Source of the DNA: Cheiracanthium punctorium
Taxonomy: Eukaryota > Arthropoda > Arachnida > Araneae > Cheiracanthiidae
Reading direction: 5' to 3'
Assembly (NCBI GenBank): GCA_038373885.1
Contig: JAWZYV010011619.1
Span: 1-64,000 of the forward strand
Length of the DNA: 64,000 nucleotides
In this document: positions 23,353 through 34,984 of the stretch, in pieces
Layout: every line of letters starts with the position of its first letter
Position numbering within the stretch: the stretch's first letter is position 1
Program-made: the position numbers and the translations under genes
Notes under the pieces: model-generated
The model's database searches: none
Seen by the model: the letters and a program-made list of their open reading frames with translations, nothing else
What the model was told of the DNA's origin: nothing

Positions 23353-23639
23353 ATGTCCAGCTCGAGTGAGGATGAAGCGATTATAGCTTACATATTGTCA
23401 TCCAGAAGAAAAAAAAGAGATGTTGGGTCCATCCCACCCTTCAAAAGCGCGAAAAATTGGGGGAATTTATTCTCGTGAAAGAATTACTAAGTGATCAAGA
23501 GAGATTTTATAACTATTTCCATTTGAGGATTCAAGATTTTGAAGACATTTTAAAATTTTTAAAGTCTCATATACAGAAAGCTCGAGTATGCAGAAAAACT
23601 ATTTCTGCAACTGAACGATTAGCTGTGAGGTATGCATTT
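23353..23639 (+). pseudogene. PIF/Harbinger (HARBI1-like) transposase first exon, frameshifted
   Basis: From ATG 23353 the reading MSSSSEDEAIIAYILSSRRK is the acidic/basic start typical of HARBI1-like nucleases. After a one-base shift near 23421 it continues as WVHPTLQKREKLGEFILVK, QERFYNYFHL and FEDILKFL, then ISATERLAVR. The match ends at 23639 directly before GTATGC, a good splice donor, in the place where related genes go on to the catalytic domain. No catalytic exon (DDE) was found downstream, so this is an orphan exon. Confidence 0.75.
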
Positions 23640-23644
23640 TAGCA

Positions 23645-26600
23645 ATAGTTATTCAGTATTTATTAAAATGGATTACTAAACTAAGTTGTTTATTAAAATA
23701 AATAGTTTAATAAATGCATGCGTGTTCCCCCGTGATATGATACTTTAATGTAATTGATAATTAATATTAAAAAGAAGTTATTACCAAAAAATACTCGTTG
23801 TTGTTCATCGAATTATATTCGTAATTATGTATTATAAAATGCCTTTTTTTAGAGGTTATGAGGTTTTTGTTATGATTTCAATTTTAAGTAAAGTGTAATT
23901 AATTAATAGCCTACTTAATTAAAAATCCTAACCTTAATTAGTGAATTTTAAATCAAGTAAAATTAAAATTTCTAAACAATTTGTCTATTAAGGTGGTTTT
24001 GTTTTGTCACCATATGCCAGTATTCATAAAGGAAGTAAAATAATAATGAAGTGTTTAAAATTTATTAAGGTATATGTTGAATTACTATTGATGACTCATG
24101 GCTGACTCATTTTTATTTATTTGTTTACTTGTTCTATATTTTGGCACCAAACATCTAAAAGATCGTTATTCTGGCGATCGTGTTGCCATCTTTGTGTAAG
24201 ATAACTATACATATTGTTCAAGTAATTAAAATAATTTGTACAACAATTTTCTTTTAAATTTTAAATTCATGAAAATACGTTTTGTGAGAGCTGACATTAT
24301 TCAGAGGGTTGGTAATAAATTTTTAGAGCTGACAATAAGAGTTTCATAAAAATGTTTGTTTTGAAATTGGTAATTTTCCTTAAAAAAATTAAGTGGTTGT
24401 AATTACAGTTAAGTTTTTTTTTCTTTTCAATATAATTATCTTTTCTGGAATTCTCTAACCTTCTTTCTAATTTTTTTTTAATAACATCCAATAACTACGT
24501 GCATCGATACCAATACTTCGATTCAATATATCGAAGAAGAAAACAACAACGGCGCAAGGATATGGAGATCGGCACCCAAGCATTTTCAAATTTTTAAATC
24601 AAAAATAGAACTTCTACAATAGTTACAACGATAAGAACAACTTTCACATTTTTCATCATAGTAAAAAATTAAGTTTCAACGCCCATCGATAATAAATCTA
24701 CAAGTTTTCATTAATAATAATTGTATCTTCGACCGAACTACTTTACGAGCGGAAAGCGCCAACAAAGGGGGTAAAAAGGTGACCTAAGCCGGAGGAAGCG
24801 TGGGGTTGAGTATTTCTGGTGGTTGGAGTGATCGACTGAAGTGTGAGTCTCACGTGCTGCCTTGCTAAAGAAAAAAGAAATGGCGCTGGCGTCCCTGAGG
24901 GAATTCTGGAAGATGACTTGATGAAAAATCTTGATGGGGGCCCCCCTCTCTTCTACTAATGATAAGTTTATCTTTCTTTCCTTCTTTCTTTCTTTTAATT
25001 AAATTTTTTTTATATTTTTGTTGTGCACAAACGTTAGGTAAATTTTTAAGAAAAAGGTCAGCTCGGGGAAAGGGAAAATGAAGTGTATTGAAACTATAGT
25101 ATTATCATATTTCTTACGATTTTATCTAGTTTAATTGTCTGATGTAAAAGATTTATAAGTTAATTGAATAAATGTAATTGTTTAAGTAAAAATGGCTCCT
25201 CATCATTTATCTCACTTCGTGTAAATTTATTTCAGCAGTTCTCTTTCAGGTTTTAATAATTTTTTTAGCCTAATGGCATTTGCACGTAACGCCGAGAGCC
25301 TGGTTGGTATATTGCGGTCACAACACTTTCTAAAACAAAGCATTTAATTTCTAAGTGTAAAATATGAAAAATGATAATTGGTTAAAATATTAAATAGTAA
25401 ATCTTTGAGTCAGGACAAAGTTAAATGAATGATAAAAAGATTGGAAGTACAACATTTTAAAATTTCTCTTTACCATGAAAGAAATCCTTCTTCAGTGCTT
25501 TGTGGCATTGTTCTTTGTTGACATTGAGTGAATTACTTTTTTCCGTCACAAGCTGCTTTTAAGCACATTCTTAATTTTTGTTCTGGTTTAATAGGGGTTA
25601 AATTTGAAAAGTAATATTGCTCTTTTACGAGGAACACAAACATGAATAATTAACTAGGCTTGATGTATTCATATTTATTATATTTTTAAAATGTTTTCCT
25701 TCTTCCAATAAACATATGTACAAAAAGGGGGGGGGAGTATCCGCCCACCCTCGTTGTATGCCAAATTTCAAATTGCTTTGAAATTTGGCATACAACGAGT
25801 TATCTTCGTAACTATGATTGTGTGAGCGCCCCTGATAAACTTTAATTTTTTGCCCTACAAGAATTATTTTTTAGAAATCTTCCAGAAGCCTATAGGTTGT
25901 GGACCTGCAAAATGTGCTCCCCTGGCAGCCTCTAGCTTTGCCAGATTGTTGCTACGATGTTGCTTATAAGATATTTATTGTGTGTTTGTAAATACACATG
26001 AGGTAGTGGTGTGCTGCATTTATTTCCTTAAGTAAACGGGTATTTCTTAACCTACATACATCTTTGTCTCAAAATTTGGAAGATTAAAGGGCGCAGATAC
26101 TCAAATCTACAGTTTCTTATTTTGGGTACATTTTCTTCTTTGACTAGGGGCCAAGGCCCCCAGACTCGCTACGCTCGCTTTTCGTATGAGGCATTCGGCC
26201 CCTAATCAGGCTTATTCGTAAAAAAGACATAATTTCAACAGACAAAACCCGAAGATTGGATCAGATAGAATGTTGAATGTTACTGAGCTACGCATTGCTT
26301 GGTTCTTTCATGTTCATTGGTACATAAAAATTTAAACTTCATATTACAGTAGAACCCCCCCTCTCATAACACGGAAGATATTTTGTTATGGGAATCCGTG
26401 TTGTACGGGTCCTGAGCTATACTACACCTGGAGTGCGGACTCCGCTTATAATCGCTGGAAAAATTATTTGCACTCTTCAGAAACACAATAATTTTCAATG
26501 TTGCCATTCAAAAGTTATATTAATTAGGAGCTAAAGCATAATAAAATCAGAACATCTGTTTCAGCTGTATTTTTAATAAGGTAAAACCTATTGGGCACCC

Positions 26601-27078
26601 TTCGAATTTGCCACCCATGGCGACTTTTCATTATTTGGCGATTTACACATGCTCACAACCTATAATTACTGTTCATGTAAGGTTACCGGAAAACCGTTAT
26701 CAATATTTTCATTTACATAATCGTTTGCAGATTGGCGTACTTAGCACCACAAATTATACCATCTCGTCGCGCTAGCAAATATCCAAAGTGTACTGTAACT
26801 GCTACAATGGCATAGTTAATGCCGCCAAATATTTCTACTGGTAGCAAATAATCCAGCTGGACGAGAACCGGCTTTAAAATAATCTGCATTTTAATTATTT
26901 TTCATTTTCAAGATATTAGTTATTCTGTTTTGGAAAAACGAATAATCGCTAATTCTAAACTCCTGTTGTCTAAGCGAACTTACTATTTGAAAATTGTCAA
27001 CTTTGTGTAACACATTTTGAGTTACTTATTTTATATAGTTTTTATTTTGGCGTAAAATGGGCGTAATTCTAACTCATG
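23645..27078. other. Gene-poor AT-rich DNA with a perfect hairpin
   Basis: No coding region is recognised. It contains a perfect 23-bp inverted repeat (25750-25799, listed separately), an inverted GGGGCC/GGCCCC motif around 26150-26200, and at about 26345 a CAGTAGAACCCCC stretch resembling a pogo/Tigger-type end. Otherwise anonymous. Confidence 0.45.
25750..25799. repeat. Perfect 23-bp inverted repeat with 4-base loop
   Basis: Arms 25750-25772 and 25777-25799 are exact reverse complements, separated by TTGC. The stem begins CTCGTTGTATGCC and its tip is AATTTCAAA. A transcript would fold into a fully paired hairpin. No flanking TA or longer inverted repeat marks it as a complete MITE. Confidence 0.9.
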
Positions 27079-27360
27079 TTTGTAAATTTCACGCGATTCT
27101 AGATTCTTGGAAACGCTTTGTTGCAAAGGAATGAATGATTTTATGCTAAATCTGGCAACCATTCTGTTTATTTTTTCAGTTTTTTATTAATATCTTCTAA
27201 AATAATTCGATTTTCGAAATTTAACTTAGCTCATCAGGTTCCTCGGAATTTTTCGAATCTGTGGGCACCTTAGTTGAAACTTAAATCCCCACGGTTTAGG
27301 AGGAAATAGGCCAACAAGCTTTGACAGCGCCAGCGGCCTTTACTTTTTTTTAGAATAGAG
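27079..27360 (+). repeat. 282-bp direct repeat, copy 1
   Basis: Matches 27803-28084 at a constant offset of 724 bases, with only scattered substitutions and no length change. It begins TTTGTAAATTTCACGCGATT and ends TTTTTTTAGAATAGAG. Confidence 0.9.
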
Positions 27361-27476
27361 AAATACCCAAATTAAATTTCATGCTGTTCTGGAAACTCGC
27401 GGAATCTTTTCGCAATCGAAAGATTTCGTTTTGTGTACACAGCTATTCTCATGTCCATGCAAACGATTTATTTGTG

Positions 27477-27507
<31 letters not shown>
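27477..27507. repeat. Poly-A tract, 31 bases
   Basis: Uninterrupted A run in the spacer between the two 282-bp repeats. Confidence 0.95.
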
Positions 27508-27509
<2 letters not shown>

Positions 27510-27802
27510 ATAATAAACTGTGTAATCTGGAAAATCTCTTTTAAACGAATTTGAATCCCAATTGTATGACGTCATATTCACTAGAAAAGGGTAATTTTGT
27601 CACGCAAATGATTTACTTTTTTGACTCTAGGAAATAAAATGGTGCTGAAAATAGCAAAAAATCGCTTAAAAAGGAGGGAACGGGTATATTTTCAGATTTT
27701 TAAAGAAGCGCAGATTGTTTTCTATATTTTTATACATGATCAGGAAAATTTTCAAGCGGATCGTGCAAACGGTGAAGAAGTTATTAGGCTTTTTGTGTTA
27801 AC

Positions 27803-28084
27803 TTTGTAAATTTCACGCGATTCTAGATACTTGGAAACGCTTTGTTGCAAAGGAATGAATGATTTTATGCCAAATCTGGCAACCATTCGGTTTATTTTTT
27901 CAGTTTTTTATTAATATCTTCTAAAATAATTCTATTTTCGAAATTTAAATCAGCTTAGCAGGTTCCTCGGAATTTTTCGAATCTGTGGGTACCTTAGTCG
28001 AAACTCAAATCCCTACAGTTTAGGAGGAGATAGGTCCAGAAGCTTTGACAGCGCCAGCGGCCTTTACTTTTTTTTAGAATAGAG
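27803..28084 (+). repeat. 282-bp direct repeat, copy 2
   Basis: Second copy of 27079-27360. It is followed at once (28086) by the sequence shared with 17504-17650. The arrangement could be a segmental duplication or two long terminal repeats of a small element; no primer-binding site or polypurine tract was recognised. Confidence 0.9.
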
Positions 28085-28324
28085 AGAAATGAAATCACGT
28101 GTTTTAAAATTGTAACCTTAACTAGTCAGTAATCAAAAACCATATGATTTCTTTCTTTCCTTTTCAATGTGGGTGTATCCTGTTGAAGTTATATTATATT
28201 ATAGTTATATTAAAAAATCAGTTTTTGAAAAATATTACTCTACATATATAAATCTCCTAAAAAGTGCTAATTAAACATTGTAACACAGTGTAACAGTGTT
28301 AAAGACTGTTTATAGCGTAAACAA

Positions 28325-28651
28325 TTGGAGTTAATGCTGACCGATGGGGAATCGGGGAATATAAACGCGCTTGATCTAGTAAATGAAATAGCATCAGTTA
28401 CGGCTTTATTAAGCAAAAAGGAAAGCCCAATTGAAATTTTAAAGCTAATTTCAATTCTAGATTTTACACCACATCTTGCTGTTGCTTCGGGAATTTCGTT
28501 TTCTTTGCCAATAATTGTGGCTAGTGCAGAGAAAAGTTTCTCAAAATTAAAGTTAACTAAAAATTTCCAATGTTCGACAACTCTTCCAGATAGGTTAAAT
28601 AATTTAACTACATTGGCTATCGAACATGAAATAGTTGAAAAATTGATTTAA
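28325..28651 (+). pseudogene. hAT transposase C-terminal dimerisation domain
   Basis: The 108-codon frame carries SLPIIVASAEKSFSKLKLTK and LNNLTTLAIEHEI, the hAT dimerisation motif of ZMYM/TTF-type hAT transposases, near the natural C-terminus. The catalytic domain upstream is missing. The sequence ending GGCCGGCCCTG at 28918 looks like the element's right terminus (hAT ends often read CAGGGCCGG inward). The frame itself is intact, but as an isolated 3' exon-like fragment it is probably a relic. Confidence 0.8.
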
Positions 28652-28966
28652 GAGAGAAAGTCAGTTGTTTTGCTGAATTAAAAGTCAGGAAAAAAACTCT
28701 TTATTTTTCTTTCTTTCTTTTGGTTTTTAGCTTAATGTGTGGTTTTTAATAAAAATGGTTTTTCTTATTCTGTGTTATGTTTAAAGAGCTATTCCAGTTT
28801 TATAGGCTTGAAAACATCATCTGTGAACTATTTATTTCTTTTAACAGTAATTTTACTGTGGGAGGGGTGGCATTTTATATTTTTGTCCGGGGCGGCAAAA
28901 CTGTTAGGGCCGGCCCTGTAAATAGTTGTGTAATTTGGCCTACACGTACCACCTTGACATAATGTC

Positions 28967-29107
28967 TGCGAAGAAATTGCTGTGCAGCATTTTATTGAAG
29001 GCATCCGAGACTAAGAAATTCAGAAAGCATTGATCTTGGCGTATAACGAAGATCTCAGGTCCATCCTCGTATTAGCTATGAAGTTGGAGGCAGCTCAGTT
29101 GACCGCA
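28967..29107 (+). pseudogene. Retrotransposon gag-like fragment
   Basis: The reading CEEIAVQHFIEGIRD, then a single in-frame stop, then EIQKALILAYNEDL and LVLAMKLEAAQ resembles the capsid region of Gypsy-type retrotransposon Gag proteins, where a helix ending in F..G..D..I is followed by an A..YE.A-type helix. Only about 47 codons remain. It is cut at 29106 by CAGTGGCGGATTT, a hAT-MITE-like start. No LTR is visible. Confidence 0.5.
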
Positions 29108-30065
29108 GTGGCGGATTTCCCATAAGACATAACAGGCTTACGCCTAAGGCCCTGCGTTTAGCATTTGTTTACTATTTTTTAATGTAATAATACACCACTG
29201 GTAAAAAAAGTAAAATTTTTTTTAAATGAACATTTTTTATTGTATCTTTAAAAAAAATTGCAACATCTCCGCTGATTTATTTGTCTATGGGAGGGGGGTA
29301 TTCGTTTTATCTGGAGCTGACTGTGGGAAGCGAACTTAACAAGTTCTTAATATTTCCATTTTTGTAATGACGATCAAATTAATAGTCTGAATTATACGAC
29401 GAAATCAATATTTGTGATTTCGAACTAAATACTGTATTTGCGAATGCAGAGTCTTGTTGAGAATATTTTTAATAATATCTATTAGAGCAGTTTATCGTGT
29501 GAAGGGTCATTTTCAGTGCATAAAAAATTACTTTACGAGATTCTCTGTTACAAGAACATTTATCCTCACTTGCTATCTTAAACAATGAAAATAAAGACAA
29601 ATAAAATGGATTTTAATCAATACATTGATTAAAAATCTGATGTGGACAACACACGACTTCCTTGCACGTCTATTAAATCTAAAATATTTTTGGCGAACTT
29701 CATCTAAAGTTATTTTGTTTGAAAGAGATAAAATACTACAGTAATAAGAGGGCTTAGCGAATTCTACCCCAATATTTCGATATCGTCAAGCCAGGTTCAG
29801 CTTGAAATATTTCCTTCTGGCACTTAAATTTGGCGATATTTCACCAAGAGCCGACAAGCTTGAGATAGTTTGCGAGATACTGGGAATAGCAAAAGTAGTA
29901 ATTGACCAGACTTTCAATGAATTGAATGTATTGTATCCATACATCTTAATGTATTTAAAGTCATTTGGCTGACCCTGTAAACAAATTCCCCAGTCAATTG
30001 CAATCAAAAAAGAGATGCACAGTTAGATGTTACAATAGTTGTAAATACAAAATTTCAAAATTCTA

Positions 30066-30993
30066 CACAGTAAAAAAATTCAGAAACGTTACATACTTAT
30101 AGCAGAAAGGTTTCCGAAAGTATAGCGTAACCTACCGATGCTCTACTCAACTCACGATTTCGGAAACATAACCCACACATTTCGGCGTAAAATATTTACG
30201 GGGAAAGGAAATCTTCATTTTGGACTTCGTGCGCATGCGCCAAGTGCCAAGAGACAGAGGGATAAGAGTGAACGAGTCTTCCCTAATAGCACAGATGGTC
30301 ACAAAAAAGTTGCTGTGACGTCACAGAGGGTCACAGTTGTCACAGGACTGTCATATACTCTAATTGTGACTTGTAAGTATACTATTGTGACTTGTGACTC
30401 CACTGTGAAGTTTATTTGTGACCAGTCACCAGGTGACGTCGCCGGATGAATACTTAAATAAAACAGCACATTATCTCCTGAAAATAATTAATTATTGTAT
30501 TTTCCCTCCATTTATAAAATACTTCAAAAAAAATTATAGTTTCCAAAACAAGGCATACCAGAACTAACTTTTGCAGCAGTCAGTTTATTTTTAAAGCAAA
30601 TCAGAGTAAGGCGATCACAGCGCTGAGGTAACGTGCTGACCTATGAGCGAATGCGTCGCGGGTTCGATTCTAAGCGCTGGTGCTCCTTACGTGAGAGTTT
30701 GTTGCTGCCATCTAGTGGATGTTACTCGTTCTGAAAAACACAGAAAGGTTACTCGTTAATTCGGAAACCTTTGTGAAATACACCGAAAGGTTACTCAATA
30801 TTATACAGAAATGTTACATATCTTTTCCAGAAACCTTACCTAAAAAGCAGGAAAATATGTAAATATTTTCCCGAAATATGCAGAAACGTTTCTAAATACT
30901 TTACCCGTATGGTTCGGAAACGTTTCTGCAATTTTAAACTACAAGAGCTGCCCCAAATTTTGGGGTAATGTTTCCGAATTTTTTTTTACCGTG
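30066..30993. mobile_element. 928-bp TA-flanked non-autonomous element in copy C
   Basis: Begins CACAGTAAAAAAATTCAG and ends TTTTTTTTTACCGTG, imperfect inverted repeats of roughly 28 bases, each flanked by TA. Comparison with copy B shows the empty site (TTCTACGGGTTAAAG), so the insertion and TA duplication are supported directly. A TA duplication points to the Tc1/mariner group. The interior has no transposase but many repeats of a CAGAAA(C/G)GTTAC-like motif in both orientations (subterminal repeats), and a tRNA-like block at 30608-30700. Confidence 0.75.
30608..30700 (+). repeat. tRNA-like/SINE head with B box
   Basis: Contains CAGCGCTGAGGTAACGTGCTG (A-box region) and, after GCGTCGCG, a good B box GGTTCGATTCT at 30661-30671. 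The spacing suits a tRNA-derived pol III promoter. There is no full cloverleaf I can vouch for, so it is a tRNA pseudogene or SINE head rather than a functional tRNA. It is distinct from the SINE family at 49185. Confidence 0.55.
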
Positions 30994-32232
30994 TACGGTT
31001 AAAAGTTTTAGAGTTATGCGAAATACGAAATAATTTTTGGCAACAAATTTGGCGATATTTCGCCCAAACTCGCCGAAGACAATGACAAATGGCGATATTT
31101 TGGGCATGGACCAAATGGTTGACTATCGCCAAATTTGGCTATGTTTCGGCAAGGCCGATCACAAATGGCGAGATTCTGGGCATGGACCAAACAATGACTG
31201 ACTACAGATGTAATATATTGAAGATGTCCAGACATTAATGTACTGAAAATCTTTTGGATGGTCGTGTAAATAATCTCTCCAGTAGATTGGAACCAAAAAT
31301 CGAGATACACAACTAGATGTTACAACAATCTTATACATGAAATTATAACATACTACGACTAATAGTTTTTGAGATTTGAGAGTTAAATACATACACACGT
31401 ATACCAAAAGTCGGCACGTTTGGCATAATTCTTGAAGGAGGCACGTGACTGTAGTCGGACTAATACCTAACTATATGGTAAGACGGCATTGTGCTTGAAA
31501 TGGATGAATGCCCCTAAAATTGCCATTGGAGAAATTCATTTTGTAACCCTTAACAGCATATCTCTTCTGACTCGTTTGAAATAGATTAATACCTCTAAAA
31601 TATGCTTTAATGAATTTCGGTCCTTAGAGTGTAATTAATGTATTTAGAATCTTTTGGGCGGCCCTGAAAATATACTATTCAGTGGAATAGAACCGAAAGG
31701 GGAGGTGCATTCCTAGATGTTACAATACAATCCTAAATATAAAGTTTCAACATTCTGCATCTAATAGTTTTTGAGATATGCAAGTTTAATGAATTTCGGC
31801 CCATATAGAGCATAATGTCTTTTCAATCTTTTGGGCGGCCCTGTAGATAAACTATCCAGCAGAATGAGACCGAAATGGGAGATGCACAATTAGATGTTAC
31901 GAAATTCCTAAATATAAAACTCCAACATTCTACGACCAATAGTTTTTTAGATATGGAAGTTTGATTAATTTCGGCCCATAGAGTGTAATGTATTTCGAAT
32001 CTTTTGGGCGGTCCTCTCTCTGTACATAAACTATCCAGTCAATTGGGACCACAAGGGGAGGTACAGAACTAGATGCTAGCAGAATCCTAAATATAAAATT
32101 TCAACATTCTACGAGGTTTTTGAGATATGAGAGTTATATATGTACATACGTACAGATTCCATGGAAAAACTGGTCAAAATAGACTTGCTGGTGGTCAAAA
32201 TGAGTTGCAGATGCATTTACATGATTGTGCAT

Positions 32233-34824
32233 TAGGGTGGATCGAAAAATTTTTTTTTTCGAAATCGTTATCTCCTGAGGTCTCAAAAGTTGTAAATTGA
32301 TATAAATAAGACGTGTGTAAAATTTGAATGTTCTACGACAACGTCTTGGGGTTGCGATAGAGCTTGAAATTTAGAAATTTTTGAAAAATATGAATTTTTT
32401 TTTAAATTGACCAAAAAAAATTCTTTTCCGAATTATTAGGCTCCCGAGGTTTTAGAAGTTGTATATTATTATGAATAAAACGTATGCAAAATCTAAAGGG
32501 GCTGTGATAATTTCTAGGAGTTGCACATCGAGCTTAAAATCTATAAATATCTGAAAAATATGCTTTTTTGACAAAAATATGTAGAAAGCAAAAATTATAT
32601 TTTTAATGAATTAGTCCCTTTGAAAAATAGTCAGCAACGTTCGCAGCTCTTCTCTAGTACAACCACAATCGCAACTACATTATCCAGGACCCACCTCACT
32701 GATTTGCCTGCGATCCGAGTCCTGTCATTGCCAGCAAAGTATCCAGTTATTGGAGCATGCGTTTTAATGAATAATGTAAAGCCCGACTTCAAATCAAACT
32801 GTGGCATTTTATGTCAAGTGTTATAATCTAGATCGTAAAAAACCATCATCTGATAGATGAATAGACAGCAAATTTTGGAGTGGCTGTTTTCTATGGTGTG
32901 AACTTGACAAATACAACATTACAGAGATTTAATTAGATTAGAGAACTGCGTTTCTAGATTTCGGATACGCCTTTGTTCTTTCCAGAATTCGATGATTCGC
33001 CACCATTGCCAATGCATGTGAGGGTCTCAAGATAAATGAATTTCGTGTCAAACTCTCCCAAATTTCCAGTGAAATTTTTAAAATCAGTTCATGACATATG
33101 ATCAGAGTATGTTGAACCAGGTTCCATTATCAGCGAGATATATGTTCTTTGTGACAAACACTTGGGTGTAATTTGCCGTCAACAAATTTTTCTATGTATC
33201 TGGTTTTGTTCTTCCTCCTATCAAAACATAATCCCAAGAAAATTTTAAAGCCTTCTTCCGTTTCTTTCACTGCGAGTCATCTCAGCCTTAATCTAACTTT
33301 ATATGGGTCGAGAATCAGTTGAGAAGATTTCTCTCCATCTGCATTCCTTCCGCTTACTAGTTTGTGAAATAAAGTTGATACCAAAGTTGCTCTGCCTAGT
33401 CCGTAATAACTTTGTGTCGCAGACTTGTGAAAGCACTGAGATTTTTATTCTAACTTGGTCATTTGTGAACGAATCTCCCAAAGTGGCGGTAGATAGGCAT
33501 TCAACGTTTTCTTCACTCTTTCGTAATTTTCACTTTCCAAATCAATGACTAAAGTTGGAGACTGGATATTGGAACATTCACCTCTTTCTCCACCAATCTC
33601 AAAATTTCTCTTTCCAACTTTTCTCTCATTCTCCATAAACTTCTCTTCTTTACTACACCATCGATTGTCACATATCTTGCTCCCCTCTGGTCTGCTAATG
33701 ACTCCATTTTCGTATGAGGTATGTGAGGCTCTGAGCCACACCAGCTCTGGGAAAATCAGGACATTTGCAAGTTCAATATTTAATTAAGGGAGAGTTTTTC
33801 CCACTTTCTTCATAAACAATTCCTAATGCGTGTCTCTAACGTACGATTTATTTATCTGCTGAACTTGCTCATGGCCTTTTCTATCTCTTGAATTCCTTAG
33901 ATTGACACGGTAGGGATATTGGCCTTCATCCACATTTCCTGTACTTAGATCGCCAAACACCTTCCGGTGGATCCTGCCTTTTATTCAGAAATTTTTCTTC
34001 ATAAGTACACAATAGTAATATAGAAGTACGAGTATGTCTTCTCGGGTTGGTAACTAGGTACAAGGTAATTCTTTCTATATTTCCGGCTCTTCTAATAACA
34101 CCGATTTTGTTCCATGTCCTGTTGCAGACAGTTTCACTCTATTCAGAATCGTAGCAGTGCAAGGCAACCACCTTTTAGCTTTTTTGAGAGTAAACTGAAA
34201 GCACCATCTATCTAAAACGTTAAACTAAATACCGTTTCAACGAAATATCTCGTGCCTGGTTTAACCGAATGCATCGCCATCACTCGGCAGGCAAACCGGC
34301 GCTAGTTGTCTAGAGCACAGCTTGCGTGCTGCGCCCAAGACAAAACGACAGCATAACGCGTGCATTGTATCAAATTATTCGTAAAGCCATTTTTTGAGAT
34401 TTACTGAGCTTCTCTGAACATTGTTTAACATATAAAAGAGCCAAATTATTTTTAACAAATGAAGTTTGCTTTCTACTTAACTTTTTCAAAAAACACATAA
34501 TTTTCTGATATTTATAGATTTCAAGCTCGATGTGCAATTCCTAGAAATTGTCGTAGCCGCTCCAGACTTTGCATAAGCGTTATTCATAACAATATACAAC
34601 TCCTAAAACCTCGGGAGCCAGATAATTTGGAAAAGAATTTTTTTGGTCGATATTTTAAAAAAGCCATATTTTTCAAAAATTTCTAAATTTCAAGCTCGAT
34701 GCGCAACCCCAAGACGTTGTCGTTGAACATTCAAATTTTACACTCGTCTTATTTATATCAATATACAGCTTTTAAGACCTCAGGAAAAAAAGGTTTCGAA
34801 AAATTTTTTTTTCGATCCACCCTA
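32233..34824. mobile_element. 2,592-bp DNA transposon with ~340-bp inverted repeats and 8-bp target duplication
   Basis: The ends TAGGGTGGATCGAAAAA and its reverse complement at 34808-34824 continue as imperfect inverted repeats of about 340 bases (32233-32575 and 34487-34824). The flanks carry the identical octamer TTGTGCAT (32225-32232 and 34825-34832). Removing the element and one octamer restores the copy A/B sequence, so insertion is certain. On the minus strand the interior (33300-32950) reads MEPGSTYSDHM and, after a gap, LETLTCIGN, with stops. This faintly recalls transposase-like proteins of unnamed arthropod families. An 8-bp duplication fits hAT, P and a few other superfamilies; I cannot assign one. 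Confidence 0.85.
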
Positions 34825-34984
34825 TTGTGCATGATGGCGTACGATGAGATGCATAAAAAAAAATTCTTAAAAGTAAATTAAGATGCAGTCAAAATGGTTT
34901 TTTTTTTTTGGCGAAATTTAGCCCCCAAATTTTTCGAGATCACATTTTTTCCTTATACTCCGTACAAAGAAGTAAAAAGGGCGC

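Larger units (their letters stand above)
29630..34974. mobile_element. Satellite-bearing inverted-terminus element, copy C (with two insertions)
   Basis: Colinear with copies A and B once two insertions are removed (30066-30993 and 32233-34824 plus their target duplications). Like copy B it starts at AAATCTGATG and lacks the left terminus. It has the CGCCAAATTTGGCG units (31023-31200), three 175-179-bp units with landmarks at 31615, 31794 and 31969, and the right terminus ending TTATACTCCGTACAAAGAAG near 34974. Its units are more diverged from one another than those in copy A. Confidence 0.75.

Noticed and set aside
30608..30700. A functional tRNA gene
   Set aside because: B box is good but I cannot fold a complete cloverleaf with proper acceptor pairing, and it lies inside a transposon.
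33303..33787. Plus-strand frames inside the 2.6-kb long-TIR element
   Set aside because: The better coding trace is on the minus strand; the plus frames look like shadows.
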